From contig CAWATM010000016.1 of assembly GCA_963784895.1 (NCBI GenBank), forward strand, positions 211,703-275,702: a DNA stretch of 64,000 nucleotides, in the 5' to 3' direction. The stretch is from Gaiellasilicea sp963784895. GTDB taxonomy: Bacteria > Actinomycetota > Thermoleophilia > Gaiellales > Gaiellaceae. The position numbers were made by a program, and so were the translations under genes. Shown here piece by piece: positions 1 to 10,268 of this stretch; position 1 is the stretch's first letter; the number at the start of each line of letters is the position of its first letter. The notes below the pieces were generated by a model that saw nothing but the letters and a program-made list of their open reading frames with translations, was not told the DNA's origin and searched no databases.

Positions 1-74
1 GCCTCCTCCGAGACCGGTTCGTCGATCCGCTCCTCGGTCTCGCGATCGAGGCTCGGGTGGTCGCGCTCGCTCAT
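1..74 (-). CDS. partial CDS, N-terminus of an unknown protein
   Basis: Only the first 24 or so codons are inside the window. The ATG at 74 overlaps the TGA of the RDD gene (ATGA), so this is the next gene of the same minus-strand operon. The visible peptide begins MSERDHPSLDRETEE and is highly charged. There is too little to name a family. Confidence 0.5.
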   Translation of the reverse strand, partial: MSERDHPSLDRETEERIDEPVSEE

Positions 75-532
75 ATCCGCACCACGACGCTGCGTGCGAA
101 CTTGTCGTGCAGCGTCTGGTTCCTCGCGTCGCGCAGCGGCCAGAGGTGGTCGACGACCGTGGGAACCGTGAAGAGGGCGCGCAGCGTCGCGGTCGAGAGC
201 CAGCGTCGGAACGCCCGCACGTACCCGATCGGGGCGCGGCTGTCGGCGTCGACGACCTTGATCCCGAGCGCCATCTTCCCGAACGTCTGGCTGCGGGAGC
301 CGATCAGCGCCGTGTGGTAGATCGCCTCGGGAATCAGGAAGAGAAAGACGATCAGCAGCGTCTCGCCGTCCTGGACCCGGTCGCGCAGGTCTTCCGCCGG
401 CATGCCCGCTGCGAAGAGTGCCACCCCGATCACGAGGCCGAGCACGACGACGTCGACGAGCAATGCGACGAGTCGGCGTCCCCAGCTCGCGAGGTCGCGG
501 CGTCGTGTCGCGTCATCTTCGTGCGGCATCAC
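71..532 (-). CDS. RDD family membrane protein
   Basis: 153 residues. The N-terminal part has the RDD pattern (a Trp-Gly-Arg-Arg-Leu-Val-Ala segment entering the first membrane helix at about residues 20-42). A second helix lies at about 58-78, followed by the typical QTFGKMALGIKVVD motif. RDD proteins are small membrane proteins of mostly unknown function, some linked to ion homeostasis. The start is GTG at 532, or the ATG one codon later. It lies 10 nt after the ABC exporter gene and overlaps the next gene by ATGA. Confidence 0.8.
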   Translation of the reverse strand: MMPHEDDATRRRDLASWGRRLVALLVDVVVLGLVIGVALFAAGMPAEDLRDRVQDGETLLIVFLFLIPEAIYHTALIGSRSQTFGKMALGIKVVDADSRAPIGYVRAFRRWLSTATLRALFTVPTVVDHLWPLRDARNQTLHDKFARSVVVRI

Positions 533-542
533 CGGGAACAGG

Positions 543-2351
543 TTAGGCGACCTCGTCCGCCCAGTCGCCGTACAGGCTCAGATAGCGGCCGCGGCGCGCG
601 AGCAGCTCCTCGTGCGTTCCCTGCTCGACGACGCGACCGTGCTCGAGCACGACGATCAGGTCGGCGTCGCGGATCGTCGAGAGCCTGTGCGCGATCACGA
701 ACGCCGTCCGGCCGGCGAGGAGCTTCCGCAGCGCCAGCTCGATCTGCCGCTCCGTGCCGATGTCGACGGACGACGTCGCCTCGTCGAGGATCAGGATGCG
801 CGGGTCGGCGAGCAGCGCCCGTGCGAACGCGACGAGCTGCCGTTGGCCGAGTGACAGGCGCGTGCCGCGCTCGCCGAGTTGCGTCGCGTAGCCGTCCTCG
901 AGCTCGAGGATGAAGCGGTCGGCTCCGACGGCCGCGGCGGCGGCCTCGATCTGCTCCTGCCGGGCGTCCGGACGGGCGAACGCGATGTTCTCGGCGACGC
1001 TGCTGCCGAAGAGGAAGCCCTCCTGCGGGACGATCCCGAGCTGGCGGCGGAGCGAGCGCTGCGACACCTCGCGGAGGTCGGTGCCGTCGATCGTGATCCG
1101 CCCCTCGGTCGGGTCGTAGAAGCGCGCGATCAGCTTCGCGATCGTCGACTTGCCGGCGCCGGTGTGACCGACGAGAGCAACGGTCGTGCCGGCCGGCACG
1201 TCGAGCTCGAGCCCGTGCAGCACCTCGGGAAACTCGGGGCCGTAGCCGAAGCGGACGTTCTCGAAGTGGACGTGGCCCTCGATCCGGCTCAGCTCGGCCG
1301 CGCCCGGCGGGTCGACGACCTGCGGCTCCTCATCGAGCACGCCGATGATCTTGTCCAGCGCGGCGATCGCGGAGAGGAACGTGTTGTAGAGCTGCGAGAG
1401 CTGCTGGATCGGATCGAAGAAGTTCGAGAGGTAGAGCGCGAACGCGAAAAGCGTGCCCGCAGTCATGTCGCCGTGGTAGACGAGCCAGCCGCCGTAGCCG
1501 AAGACGATCGCGGTCGCCACCGACGCGAGCAGGTCGACCGCGGGGAAGTAAATCGCGTTCAGCACGGTCGTCTCGTAGTTGGCTGCCCGATAGCGGTCGT
1601 TGACGCCGTGGAACGCCCGCTGCTGCACCGGTTCCCGCGTGAACGACTGGACGACGCGCATGCCCGCGATGTCCTCGGCCAGCGTGGCCGTGACGAGGCC
1701 GAGCCGCTCGCGGACGCGGCGGTAGGCCCGGTTCGAGCGGCTGCGGAACCAGGCGGTCAGGAGCGCCATCGGGATCAGGACCAGGAGCATGGCGAGCGCG
1801 AGCTGCCAGTCGAGGAGGAAGAGGACGACTGCCGTGCCGAGCAGCAGGAGCGTGTTCTGGATCAGGCTCGTGACGCCGTCGGTGACGAGCTGGTCGAGCG
1901 CCTCCACGTCGTTCGTGATCCGGCTGATGATCACACCGGCGCGGTTGCGCTCGTAGTAGCCGAGCGACAGCCGCTCCAGGTGCGCGAAGAGCTTGTTGCG
2001 GAGGTCGGCGAGGACGCGTTCGCCGACCCAGCCGGTCAGGTACGTGTTCGCCGAGGAGAGCACGAGCGCGATGACCGCTGCTGCGAGGAAGAGGGCGATG
2101 ATCCACGACAGCCGGGTTAGGTCGCCTTCGCGAATCCCCTGGTCGATCGCCAGCTTCGCGAGGTAGGGCGGCGCCAGCGCGACCAGCGTGTACGCGAGCA
2201 GCGTTGCCAGCGAGAGCGCCGTCCGGCCGCGGTAGGGAAGCGCGAGCCGGACGAGCAGCCCAAGCCGCCGGCGGGTGCGGCGCCACGACCAGTCGCGGAC
2301 CTCGCCGCCCCGTTCCTCCGAGAGGTGGCCCCCCGGCTGCCAGACCTTCAC
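543..2351 (-). CDS. ABC exporter half-transporter, catalytic-site subunit
   Basis: 602 residues: six membrane helices (about residues 30-320) followed by a nucleotide-binding domain. Visible motifs are Walker A GHTGAGKST (about residue 390), a signature written LSLGQRQ rather than LSGGQ, Walker B ILILDEATSSVD with the catalytic Glu, and the H-loop IAHRLST. The GTG start at 2351 overlaps the stop of the upstream half-transporter (GTGA), so the two form a pair. Its intact Glu together with the partner's consensus signature would build the active ATP site. The substrate cannot be predicted; multidrug or lipid-type export is usual for this family. Confidence 0.9.
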   Translation of the reverse strand: MKVWQPGGHLSEERGGEVRDWSWRRTRRRLGLLVRLALPYRGRTALSLATLLAYTLVALAPPYLAKLAIDQGIREGDLTRLSWIIALFLAAAVIALVLSSANTYLTGWVGERVLADLRNKLFAHLERLSLGYYERNRAGVIISRITNDVEALDQLVTDGVTSLIQNTLLLLGTAVVLFLLDWQLALAMLLVLIPMALLTAWFRSRSNRAYRRVRERLGLVTATLAEDIAGMRVVQSFTREPVQQRAFHGVNDRYRAANYETTVLNAIYFPAVDLLASVATAIVFGYGGWLVYHGDMTAGTLFAFALYLSNFFDPIQQLSQLYNTFLSAIAALDKIIGVLDEEPQVVDPPGAAELSRIEGHVHFENVRFGYGPEFPEVLHGLELDVPAGTTVALVGHTGAGKSTIAKLIARFYDPTEGRITIDGTDLREVSQRSLRRQLGIVPQEGFLFGSSVAENIAFARPDARQEQIEAAAAAVGADRFILELEDGYATQLGERGTRLSLGQRQLVAFARALLADPRILILDEATSSVDIGTERQIELALRKLLAGRTAFVIAHRLSTIRDADLIVVLEHGRVVEQGTHEELLARRGRYLSLYGDWADEVA

Positions 2352-4108
2352 GCGGTCTCTTTCAGCAAGCCCTGGAGGAGGCCGTGCTCGTGGATCTCCC
2401 GGTAGACGGCGCTCGACGTCAGCAGCTCGGCCTGCGTGCCGCGGGCGGCGATCCGCCCCTGCTCGAGCACGACGATCTCGTCTGCGAGCGCGATCGTGGA
2501 GAGACGGTGGGCGATGATGATCGTCGTCCGGCCGCGCATCGCCTCTGCGAGGCCGTCGCGGATGCGTGCCTCCGTGGTCGCGTCGACGGATGCGGTCGCG
2601 TCGTCGAGGATGAGGATGCGGGGGTCGATCACGAGCGCGCGTGCGATCGCCAGCCGCTGCCGCTGCCCGCCGGAGAGCGTGATCCCGCGCTCGCCGATGA
2701 CGGTGTCGTAGCCGTGCGGCAGCTCGAGCACGAACTCGTGCGCCTGGGCTGCGCGCGCCGCACGCTCGACCTGCTCGTCCGTCGCGTCGAGGACGCCGAA
2801 GGCGATGTTCTCGCGGACGCTGGCCGAGAAGAGGAACGGATCCTGCGAGATGACGCCGATCTCGCGACGAAGCGAGCGCCTCGTGACGTCGCGGATGTCG
2901 ACGCCGTCGACGAGCACACGCCCCACGGTCGCGTCGTAGAAGCGCGGCACGAGCGCGGCGAGCGTCGTCTTGCCCGAGCCGGTGTGGCCGATCAGCGCGA
3001 CCGTCCTGCCGGGCGCAAGCTCGAGCTCGATCTCCTCGAGGACGGGGCGGTCGGCGGCGTACTCGAACGAGACGCGCTCGAAGTGGACCTCGCCCGGGCC
3101 GGGCGGCAGCTCCCCTGCGCCGGGCCGGTCGTCGACCCCTTCGGGCTCGTCCATCACCTCGAAGATCCGTTCTCCCGAGGCGGTCGCGCGCTGCGCCTGG
3201 CCGATCCACATCCCGAGGCTCCGGAGCGGCACGATCAGCATCGCCAGCAGCAGGTTGAAGACGAAGAACTGGTCGAGGCCCAGCGAGCCGTCGACCACCA
3301 TCCGCCCTGCGGCGAGGAGGACGGCGCCCTGCGCGAGCAGCGGCAGGAAGGAGAGCAGGGGCACGTAGAGCGCGCGCTGTCGGAACGCCCGCACGGTCTG
3401 CTCGAAGACGGCGCCGGACGCGCGCTCGAACTGCGCCTGGCGGCTGTCCTCCTGCGCGAACGCCTTGACGACGTGGACGCCGACGATCGACTCCTCGGTC
3501 ACCGTCGCGACGTCGCCGAGCTTCTGCTGCACCTCGCGCAGGACGGGATGCGAGACGTGGCTGTAGCGGTAGGCGACCGCGACGATCACCGGCGTGATCG
3601 CGAGCGCGATCACGGCGAGCCGCCACTCGACGACGAAGAGCACGACCATCACCGAGACGACGGTGAGCACGTGCTGGAAGAAGAAGATCAGGCCGAAGCC
3701 GAGGAAGAAGCGAACCGACTGCAGGTCGACGGTCGCGCGCGACATCAGCTGGCCCGTCTGATGGCGGTCGTAGAAGCCGAACGAGAGCCGCAGCAGATGC
3801 GCATAGAGGCCTTCGCGCATGTCTTTCTCGATCCCGAGCGCCTGCCGGCCGGAGATGATCCGGCGGCCGAGCATCAGCGCCGCCTTGAGGACGCCGACGG
3901 CCGAGATCGCGACGACGACCCACGCGAGCTGTGTCGTCCCGCGCTGCTCCTCGATCCCTTCGATCGCCTCGCCAACGAGGAGGACGATTGCGATCGCGGC
4001 GGCCTGTGAGAGGACGGCGAGCACCGTCGAGAACGCGAGCGACCAACGGTACGGCCGGAGGAAGCCCAGCAGGCGGATGAAGGTGCGGCGGTAGGGAACG
4101 TCGCTCAC
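2348..4108 (-). CDS. ABC exporter half-transporter, degenerate-site subunit
   Basis: 586 residues, with an N-terminal six-helix domain and a C-terminal ATPase domain. Walker A is GHTGSGKTT (about residue 373) and the signature is a consensus LSGGQRQ. Walker B reads ILILDDATASVD: the catalytic Glu is Asp. Together with the LSLGQ signature of the partner encoded downstream, this gives one degenerate and one canonical ATP site, as in heterodimeric exporters such as TM287/288 or BmrCD. The GTG start at 4108 overlaps the preceding stop. Confidence 0.9.
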   Translation of the reverse strand: MSDVPYRRTFIRLLGFLRPYRWSLAFSTVLAVLSQAAAIAIVLLVGEAIEGIEEQRGTTQLAWVVVAISAVGVLKAALMLGRRIISGRQALGIEKDMREGLYAHLLRLSFGFYDRHQTGQLMSRATVDLQSVRFFLGFGLIFFFQHVLTVVSVMVVLFVVEWRLAVIALAITPVIVAVAYRYSHVSHPVLREVQQKLGDVATVTEESIVGVHVVKAFAQEDSRQAQFERASGAVFEQTVRAFRQRALYVPLLSFLPLLAQGAVLLAAGRMVVDGSLGLDQFFVFNLLLAMLIVPLRSLGMWIGQAQRATASGERIFEVMDEPEGVDDRPGAGELPPGPGEVHFERVSFEYAADRPVLEEIELELAPGRTVALIGHTGSGKTTLAALVPRFYDATVGRVLVDGVDIRDVTRRSLRREIGVISQDPFLFSASVRENIAFGVLDATDEQVERAARAAQAHEFVLELPHGYDTVIGERGITLSGGQRQRLAIARALVIDPRILILDDATASVDATTEARIRDGLAEAMRGRTTIIIAHRLSTIALADEIVVLEQGRIAARGTQAELLTSSAVYREIHEHGLLQGLLKETA

Positions 4109-4719
4109 TCGCCCGAATGTAGCCGCGCCAGCTCGCGACGCACGTGGACGAGGGCCTTGCCGAGCCGCGCTCGGTTCGCGGCGTCGTTCAGCCAGCCGCT
4201 GGCCCCGGACGGATGTGGCAGCGGGATCACGAGCGCATCACCGCGGGTGAAGCTCTTGCCGATCGCGTCGGTCAGCGTCGGTAGCCCGAGCAGCCGTTTC
4301 AATGCGAGGCCACCGACGGTCACGATCAGCTCCGGCCGGAGCAGCTCGAGCTCCCAGTCGCGCCAGAACGCGCAGAGATCCTGCTCGCGCGGGGTCGGCG
4401 TGCGGTCGCCGCGGCCCGAGGCCGGCCGGCCCGGGTAACAGCGCGTCACCGAGGCGCAGTAGAAGCGCTCATAGAGCTCGTCGCCGTCGAGCTCGAGCCA
4501 GCGCCGAAGCGTCTGGCCGGCGCGGCCGCGCCAGGGCAGCCGCTCCTCGCCCTCGACGATGCCGGGCGCCTGGCCGAACAGATACGCGCGCTGATCGTGC
4601 CACGGCGCGCGGACCGGCCACGACTCGATCTGGAAGCCCGCTTCGAGACAGGCACGGCAGCGGGCGTTGTCGCGCTGGACCGATCGAATCGACCGGTACG
4701 CGCTGCGCCGGACGGTCAC
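4105..4719 (-). CDS. uracil-DNA glycosylase superfamily protein
   Basis: 204 residues. It has the family-4/5-like signatures: GQAPG (about residue 50) with the downstream GRAG, and the C-terminal PHPSG motif. An N-terminal CxxC pair (Cys22 and Cys25) plus two later cysteines in YCASVTRC suggest the Fe-S cluster of thermophile-type UDGs. It would remove uracil or other deaminated bases from DNA. The GTG start overlaps the stop of the VOC gene. The assignment to a numbered UDG family is uncertain. Confidence 0.8.
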   Translation of the reverse strand: MTVRRSAYRSIRSVQRDNARCRACLEAGFQIESWPVRAPWHDQRAYLFGQAPGIVEGEERLPWRGRAGQTLRRWLELDGDELYERFYCASVTRCYPGRPASGRGDRTPTPREQDLCAFWRDWELELLRPELIVTVGGLALKRLLGLPTLTDAIGKSFTRGDALVIPLPHPSGASGWLNDAANRARLGKALVHVRRELARLHSGE

Positions 4720-5051
4720 CCGGCGGCGGGTGTGCCGATCCGGAGCCGGTTGCCGTCGGGATCGGTCAGCTCGATCTCGCGCATGCCGTAGTAGGCGAGC
4801 TCCGCGGTCGTTCCGAACTCGGTCGCAACGGCGTCGACGTCGTCGACGTAGACGTAGAGCAGGCCGTCGGGATGGGCGTCGCCGGTGTGCTCGGAGAGGA
4901 AGATCAGCGCGTCACCGTTCTCGATCGCGACGAAGAGGGGCAGGTGGGGGTCGGCGTGCGTGCGCCACGCGACGGAGAACCCCAGGCGGGCGTACCACTC
5001 GAGGCTGGCCTCGGCGTCGGCGACGCGGAGGAAGGGAGCGACCTTCGTCAC
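4716..5051 (-). CDS. VOC (glyoxalase/bleomycin-resistance fold) protein
   Basis: 111 residues, a single VOC module pair. The N-terminal FLRVADAEASLEWYARLGF and the C-terminal ELTDPDGNRLRIG are typical, and an LSEHTGDA stretch resembles bleomycin-binding proteins. Members bind metals or sequester small molecules; the substrate is unknown. The GTG start at 5051 overlaps the methyltransferase stop (GTGA). Confidence 0.75.
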   Translation of the reverse strand: MTKVAPFLRVADAEASLEWYARLGFSVAWRTHADPHLPLFVAIENGDALIFLSEHTGDAHPDGLLYVYVDDVDAVATEFGTTAELAYYGMREIELTDPDGNRLRIGTPAAG

Positions 5052-5641
5052 GGCCTTGATCGTACGGCCACGAACCAGCGCCCGGCGAAGAGCGTCTCGC
5101 CGCCACCGAGCTCTGCGGCCAGCGCACGGGGCTCGAGGTAGCGCTTGTAGACCTCCCACCGCGAGCCGTCGTCCAGGATCCGCTCCTGCAGCTCGACCGG
5201 TTCGACGTCGTCGCGGAGCGCCGAGTCCACGACCACGAGCTCCGGCGCGACGCGGCGCGCCTCGGCGAGGAAGCGAACCCGCTCCACCTCCTCGAGGTGG
5301 CCGTAGAAATGGCTCGTGAACACACGCTCGAACGCCCCGTCCTGGAACGGCAGTCGCAGTGCGTCCGACCTGACGAAGCCCGCGTCCGGCACGCGCGCGC
5401 TCGCGAGCTCCAGCATCGAGGCGCTCTGGTCGAGACCCGTGATGCCGCCGGGGAGGTGGCGCGTCAGAAAGCCGGTGCCGCAGGCGACGTCGAGCGTCCG
5501 TGCGGGCGGCAGCGCTCCGATCGCGGCGATCAGCGCCTCCCGTTCGTCCTCCCAGCCCGGGCGATCGCGCTCCGCGAAGGCACCGGTGCCGAGCCACCAG
5601 TCGTCGTACTCCGGCGCCCTCGCCTCGTAGTAGGTCCGCAC
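5048..5641 (-). CDS. class I SAM-dependent methyltransferase
   Basis: 197 residues. SAM-binding motif I is LDVACGTGF (about residue 51), followed by GLDQSASML and a DALRLPF motif II region. The substrate is unknown. It is the first gene of the minus-strand operon running to position 1. The start is GTG at 5641, preceded by AGGAGG immediately adjacent (too close to act as a Shine-Dalgarno) and by TACTCT six bases upstream, which fits leaderless initiation. Confidence 0.85.
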   Translation of the reverse strand: MRTYYEARAPEYDDWWLGTGAFAERDRPGWEDEREALIAAIGALPPARTLDVACGTGFLTRHLPGGITGLDQSASMLELASARVPDAGFVRSDALRLPFQDGAFERVFTSHFYGHLEEVERVRFLAEARRVAPELVVVDSALRDDVEPVELQERILDDGSRWEVYKRYLEPRALAAELGGGETLFAGRWFVAVRSRP

Positions 5642-5646
5642 CCTCC

Positions 5647-5652
5647 TAGAGT
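5647..5652 (+). promoter_or_regulatory. -10 box TAGAGT, leaderless promoter of ftcD
   Basis: TAGAGT, then a 6-nt spacer, then the GTG start at 5659. There is no Shine-Dalgarno. It is superimposed on the divergent -10 box, so RNA polymerase should be able to serve only one direction at a time. Confidence 0.55.
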
Positions 5653-5653
5653 A
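5648..5653 (-). promoter_or_regulatory. -10 box TACTCT, leaderless promoter of the methyltransferase operon
   Basis: On the minus strand TACTCT is followed by six bases and then the GTG at 5641. It overlaps the opposite-strand -10 box of ftcD by five bases. Confidence 0.5.
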
Positions 5654-5658
5654 CGACC

Positions 5659-6528
5659 GTGCTCGAGGCGGTGCCGAACTTCTCCGAGGGCCGCGACGAC
5701 GCGGTGATCGAGGCGCTGCGGAGCTCGCTCTCGGCGCCGGCGCGGCTGCTCGACGTCCACGTCGACGCCGACCATCACCGTTCCGTCTTCACCCTCGTCG
5801 GCGAGCCGGACGAGCTCGTGGAGACGCTGCTCGCGGGGATCTCGTGCGCCCGCGACCGGATCGATCTGCGCCGTCACGAGGGCGCGCACCCCCGCATCGG
5901 CGGCGCAGACGTCGTCCCGATCGTCCCGATCAAGCGGGACGACATGGGCCGCGCGAAGGAGACCGCCGCGGAGCTGGCGCGCCGGATCGGCAGCGAGCTC
6001 GGGCTCCCGGTCTTCCTCTACGGCGAGCTGGCGCCCGGCCGCGGGCCTGCCTTCTTCCGGCGAGGCGGGCCCGAGGAGCTGCAGCGCCGAATCGGCGTCG
6101 GCGAGCTCCTGCCCGACTTCGGACCGTCCCGCCTCGATGAGCGGGCGGGCGGTGTGATCGTCGGCGCCAGGCGGCCGCTGATCGCGTTCAACGTCAATCT
6201 GCGCGGCGAGCTGGACGCGGCGAAGGCGGTCGCGGCCGTCGTGCGCGAGACGGGCGGCGGCTTCCCCGGCGTCCGCGCGCTGGGGCTCGACCTGCCGCGC
6301 GCCGGGGTCGTCCAGGTCTCGATGAACGTCGAGGACTGGGAGGCAGCGTCGCTGCACGAGATCGTCATGCGGATCGAAGCCGAAGCGGCTGCGCGCGGCG
6401 CCGAGGTCGTCGGCTCCGAGCTCGTCGGGCTGATGCCGGCCGGCGCCGCCGCGGCAGCGGCAGGGGCAATGCTGCGGATCGACGGCTTCGACGAGTCGCA
6501 CGTCTTGGAACTGCGGCTCGTGCCGTGA
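5659..6528 (+). CDS. ftcD: glutamate formimidoyltransferase
   Basis: 289 residues, matching the formimidoyltransferase part of FtcD without the cyclodeaminase domain. Family-typical segments are the N-terminal VPNFSEGR, HHRSVFT, the central GAHPRIGGADVVPIVPI and a Y-G-E motif near residue 120. It would transfer the formimino group from formiminoglutamate to tetrahydrofolate, the last step of one branch of histidine breakdown, and it sits just upstream of hutHUI. The GTG start is fixed by the TAGAGT box six bases upstream. Confidence 0.88.
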   Translation: MLEAVPNFSEGRDDAVIEALRSSLSAPARLLDVHVDADHHRSVFTLVGEPDELVETLLAGISCARDRIDLRRHEGAHPRIGGADVVPIVPIKRDDMGRAKETAAELARRIGSELGLPVFLYGELAPGRGPAFFRRGGPEELQRRIGVGELLPDFGPSRLDERAGGVIVGARRPLIAFNVNLRGELDAAKAVAAVVRETGGGFPGVRALGLDLPRAGVVQVSMNVEDWEAASLHEIVMRIEAEAAARGAEVVGSELVGLMPAGAAAAAAGAMLRIDGFDESHVLELRLVP

Positions 6529-6589
6529 GAGGGTTTCGAGACCCCGAGGCTTGCGGTAGGTGAGTCTCGACAACGACCAAGGGGTACCG

Positions 6590-6949
6590 ATGAGAAGGTT
6601 CTTGCCGCTCACGCTGGCCGCCGGAATCGCGGCCTGGTTCTTTGCTCGACATCCACGCGGACGCGTGGTCGTCGGCAAGCTGCACGGGATGGCCTCGCGC
6701 CTCTTCCCGAAGCAGTACGACGACGCCACGCTGAAGGACAAGGTGGAAAGCGAGCTCTTCCGCGACGAGCACGAAGTCAAGGGCGCGATCAACATCAACG
6801 CGCAGGAGGGGATCGTGCAGCTGCGCGGCGAACTGCCGTCGCAGGATCTGATCGACGCACTCGTCGAGCGCACGCAGAAAATCCAGGGCGTTCGCGAGGT
6901 GGAGAACCTGCTGCATACGCCCGGCACCGAAGCACCGATGCATCGCTGA
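6590..6949 (+). CDS. BON-domain protein with N-terminal membrane anchor
   Basis: 119 residues. An N-terminal hydrophobic segment (about 5-20) is followed by a BON domain (about 45-110) with the pattern LKDKVESELF, INAQEGIVQLRGEL and VREVENLL. BON domains bind phospholipid or other envelope components. The start is taken as ATG 6590 because AAGGGG at 6579-6584 is a well-spaced Shine-Dalgarno; an in-frame GTG at 6560 lacks one. It lies between ftcD and hutH with no obvious role in histidine use. Confidence 0.8.
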   Translation: MRRFLPLTLAAGIAAWFFARHPRGRVVVGKLHGMASRLFPKQYDDATLKDKVESELFRDEHEVKGAININAQEGIVQLRGELPSQDLIDALVERTQKIQGVREVENLLHTPGTEAPMHR

Positions 6950-6965
6950 GCCTCGCCGGCCCTCG

Positions 6966-7000
6966 GAGCCGCTTGCGGCTCGACCTCAGGGGTTTCGCGC
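6966..7000 (+). terminator. hairpin plus TCAGGGGTTTCGCGC tail, probable terminator
   Basis: GAGCCGC/GCGGCTC with a two-base loop (6966-6981) is followed by TCAGGGGTTTCGCGC. The same tail follows a GC hairpin after aroKB and appears, inverted, on both sides of the 6S-like RNA. The position just after the BON gene suits termination; the T-run is short. Confidence 0.4.
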
Positions 7001-7030
7001 GCGTGGCATCCGCTCTCGCGGATGCCACGC
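7001..7030. promoter_or_regulatory. perfect 13-bp inverted repeat upstream of hutH
   Basis: GCGTGGCATCCGC, a TCTC loop, then its exact reverse complement. It ends 7 bp before the hutH -10 box, covering the -35 region. That makes it a candidate operator for a hut regulator. It could also be a terminator for the BON gene, but it has no T-run. Confidence 0.45.
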
Positions 7031-7037
7031 TTGCGCC

Positions 7038-7043
7038 TACTAT
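7038..7043 (+). promoter_or_regulatory. -10 box TACTAT, leaderless promoter of hutHUI
   Basis: TACTAT, 6-nt spacer, GTG start of hutH at 7050; no Shine-Dalgarno. Confidence 0.55.
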
Positions 7044-7049
7044 CGACCC

Positions 7050-8572
7050 GTGATCGCGAATCACGCGCTGACCGGGAACGACCTCCGGCTCGATGACGTG
7101 TGGGAGGTCGCGGTGCACCGCGCGCCCGTCGGCCTCGCCGACGAGGCGCGCGGTCAGATGGAGGCCGCGCGCGCGCTCGTCGAGCAGGCCGCCGAGCACA
7201 CGTACGGCGTCAACACCGGCTTCGGCCGGTTCGTGTCCGAGTCGATCCCGGACGAGCAGGTGGAGGAGCTCCAGCTCCGCCTCCTCCGGAGCCACGCCTG
7301 CGGTGTCGGTGAGCCGTATCCGCCGGAGGTGGTGCGCGCGGCGATGCTCCTGCGCGCGAACGCGCTCGCGAAGGGCTTCTCGGGCGCCCGGATCGAGACC
7401 GTCGAGCTGCTGATCGACTGCCTCAACCGCGACGTCCTGCCGTACGTGCCGTCACGCGGGTCGGTCGGGGCGAGCGGCGATCTCGCTCCGCTCGCCCATC
7501 TCGCCCTGCCGCTGGTCGGCGAAGGGAAGGCCTGGTTCGACGGCTCGCTCGTCCCCGGTGCGGAAGCGCTCGCCGCCGCGGGGCTCGAGCCGGTGCGGCT
7601 CGGCGCGAAGGAGGGGCTGTCGCTGATCAACGGGACGCAGTTCATGGCCGCGATGGCCTCCGTCGCGCTCGTCCGTGCCTGGCGACTCGCGCGGACGGCC
7701 GACCTCGCGTGCGCGCTCTCGTTGGAGTCGCTGCAGGGATCGCGCACGAGCTTCCATCCAGCGATCCACGAGGCGAGGCCACTGCCGGGGCAGGTCGACT
7801 CGGCCGCGAACCTGCACCGGCTGCTCGAGGGGTCGGCGATCATCGAGTCGCACCGCTGGTGCGATCGCGTCCAGGACGCCTACTCGCTCCGTTGCGCGCC
7901 GCAGGTGCACGGTGCGAGCCGCGACCTGCTCGCGCACGTGGAGGCAACGGTCGCCGTCGAGCTGAACGCGGCGACGGACAATCCGCTCGTCCTCGTCGGC
8001 GAGGGCATCGTCGTCTCGAACGGCAATTTCCACGGCCAACCGCTTGCCTTCGGGCTCGACGCGCTCGCGATGGCCGTCTCCGAGCTGGCGAGCATCTCCG
8101 AGCGCCGCGTCGAGCGGCTCGTCAATCCCTCGCTGTCGGAGGGGCTGCCGCCCTTCCTGACGCTCGAGGGCGGGCTCAACAGCGGCTTCATGATCCCCCA
8201 GTACGTCGCCGCGGCACTCGTCTCCGAAAGCAAGTCGCTCTGTCATCCGGCCAGCGTCGACTCGATTCCGACGAGCGCGGGCCAGGAAGATCACGTCTCG
8301 ATGGGGAATGCGGCCGGCCTGAAAGCGCTGCGTGTGCTCGCGAACAGCGAGCGGGTGCTCGCAATCGAGCTGCTTGCCGGAGCGCAGGCGATCGAGTTTC
8401 TCGCGCCGCTCGAGCCGGGGCCGGGCGTGCGGGCGGCGCACGACGCTGTCCGCGAGCTGTCGGAGCGCGTCCGCGACGACCGCTCGCTCTCCGAGGACAT
8501 CGAGCGCGTCGCGGTTGCGATCGCCGACGGCTCGATCCTGGCGGCGGCCGAGGCGTCGGTGGGGGAGCTCCG

Positions 8573-8576
<4 letters not shown>
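7050..8576 (+). CDS. hutH: histidine ammonia-lyase
   Basis: 508 residues, the usual HutH length. It contains the GSVGASGDLAPLAHLAL segment whose Ala-Ser-Gly cyclises into the MIO electrophile. Also visible are YGVNTGFG near residue 52 and TDNPL and NGNFHGQP further on, all typical of aromatic amino acid lyases. It converts L-histidine to urocanate and ammonia. It is the first gene of hutH-hutU-hutI, with a GTG start 6 nt after a TACTAT box. Confidence 0.95.
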
Positions 8577-10267
<1,691 letters not shown>

Positions 10268-10268
10268 C

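Noticed and set aside
543..4046. A 1167-residue minus-strand ORF covering both ABC genes
   Set aside because: Only its last 602 residues are the transporter; the rest is the out-of-frame complement of the upstream half-transporter, as is common in GC-rich DNA.
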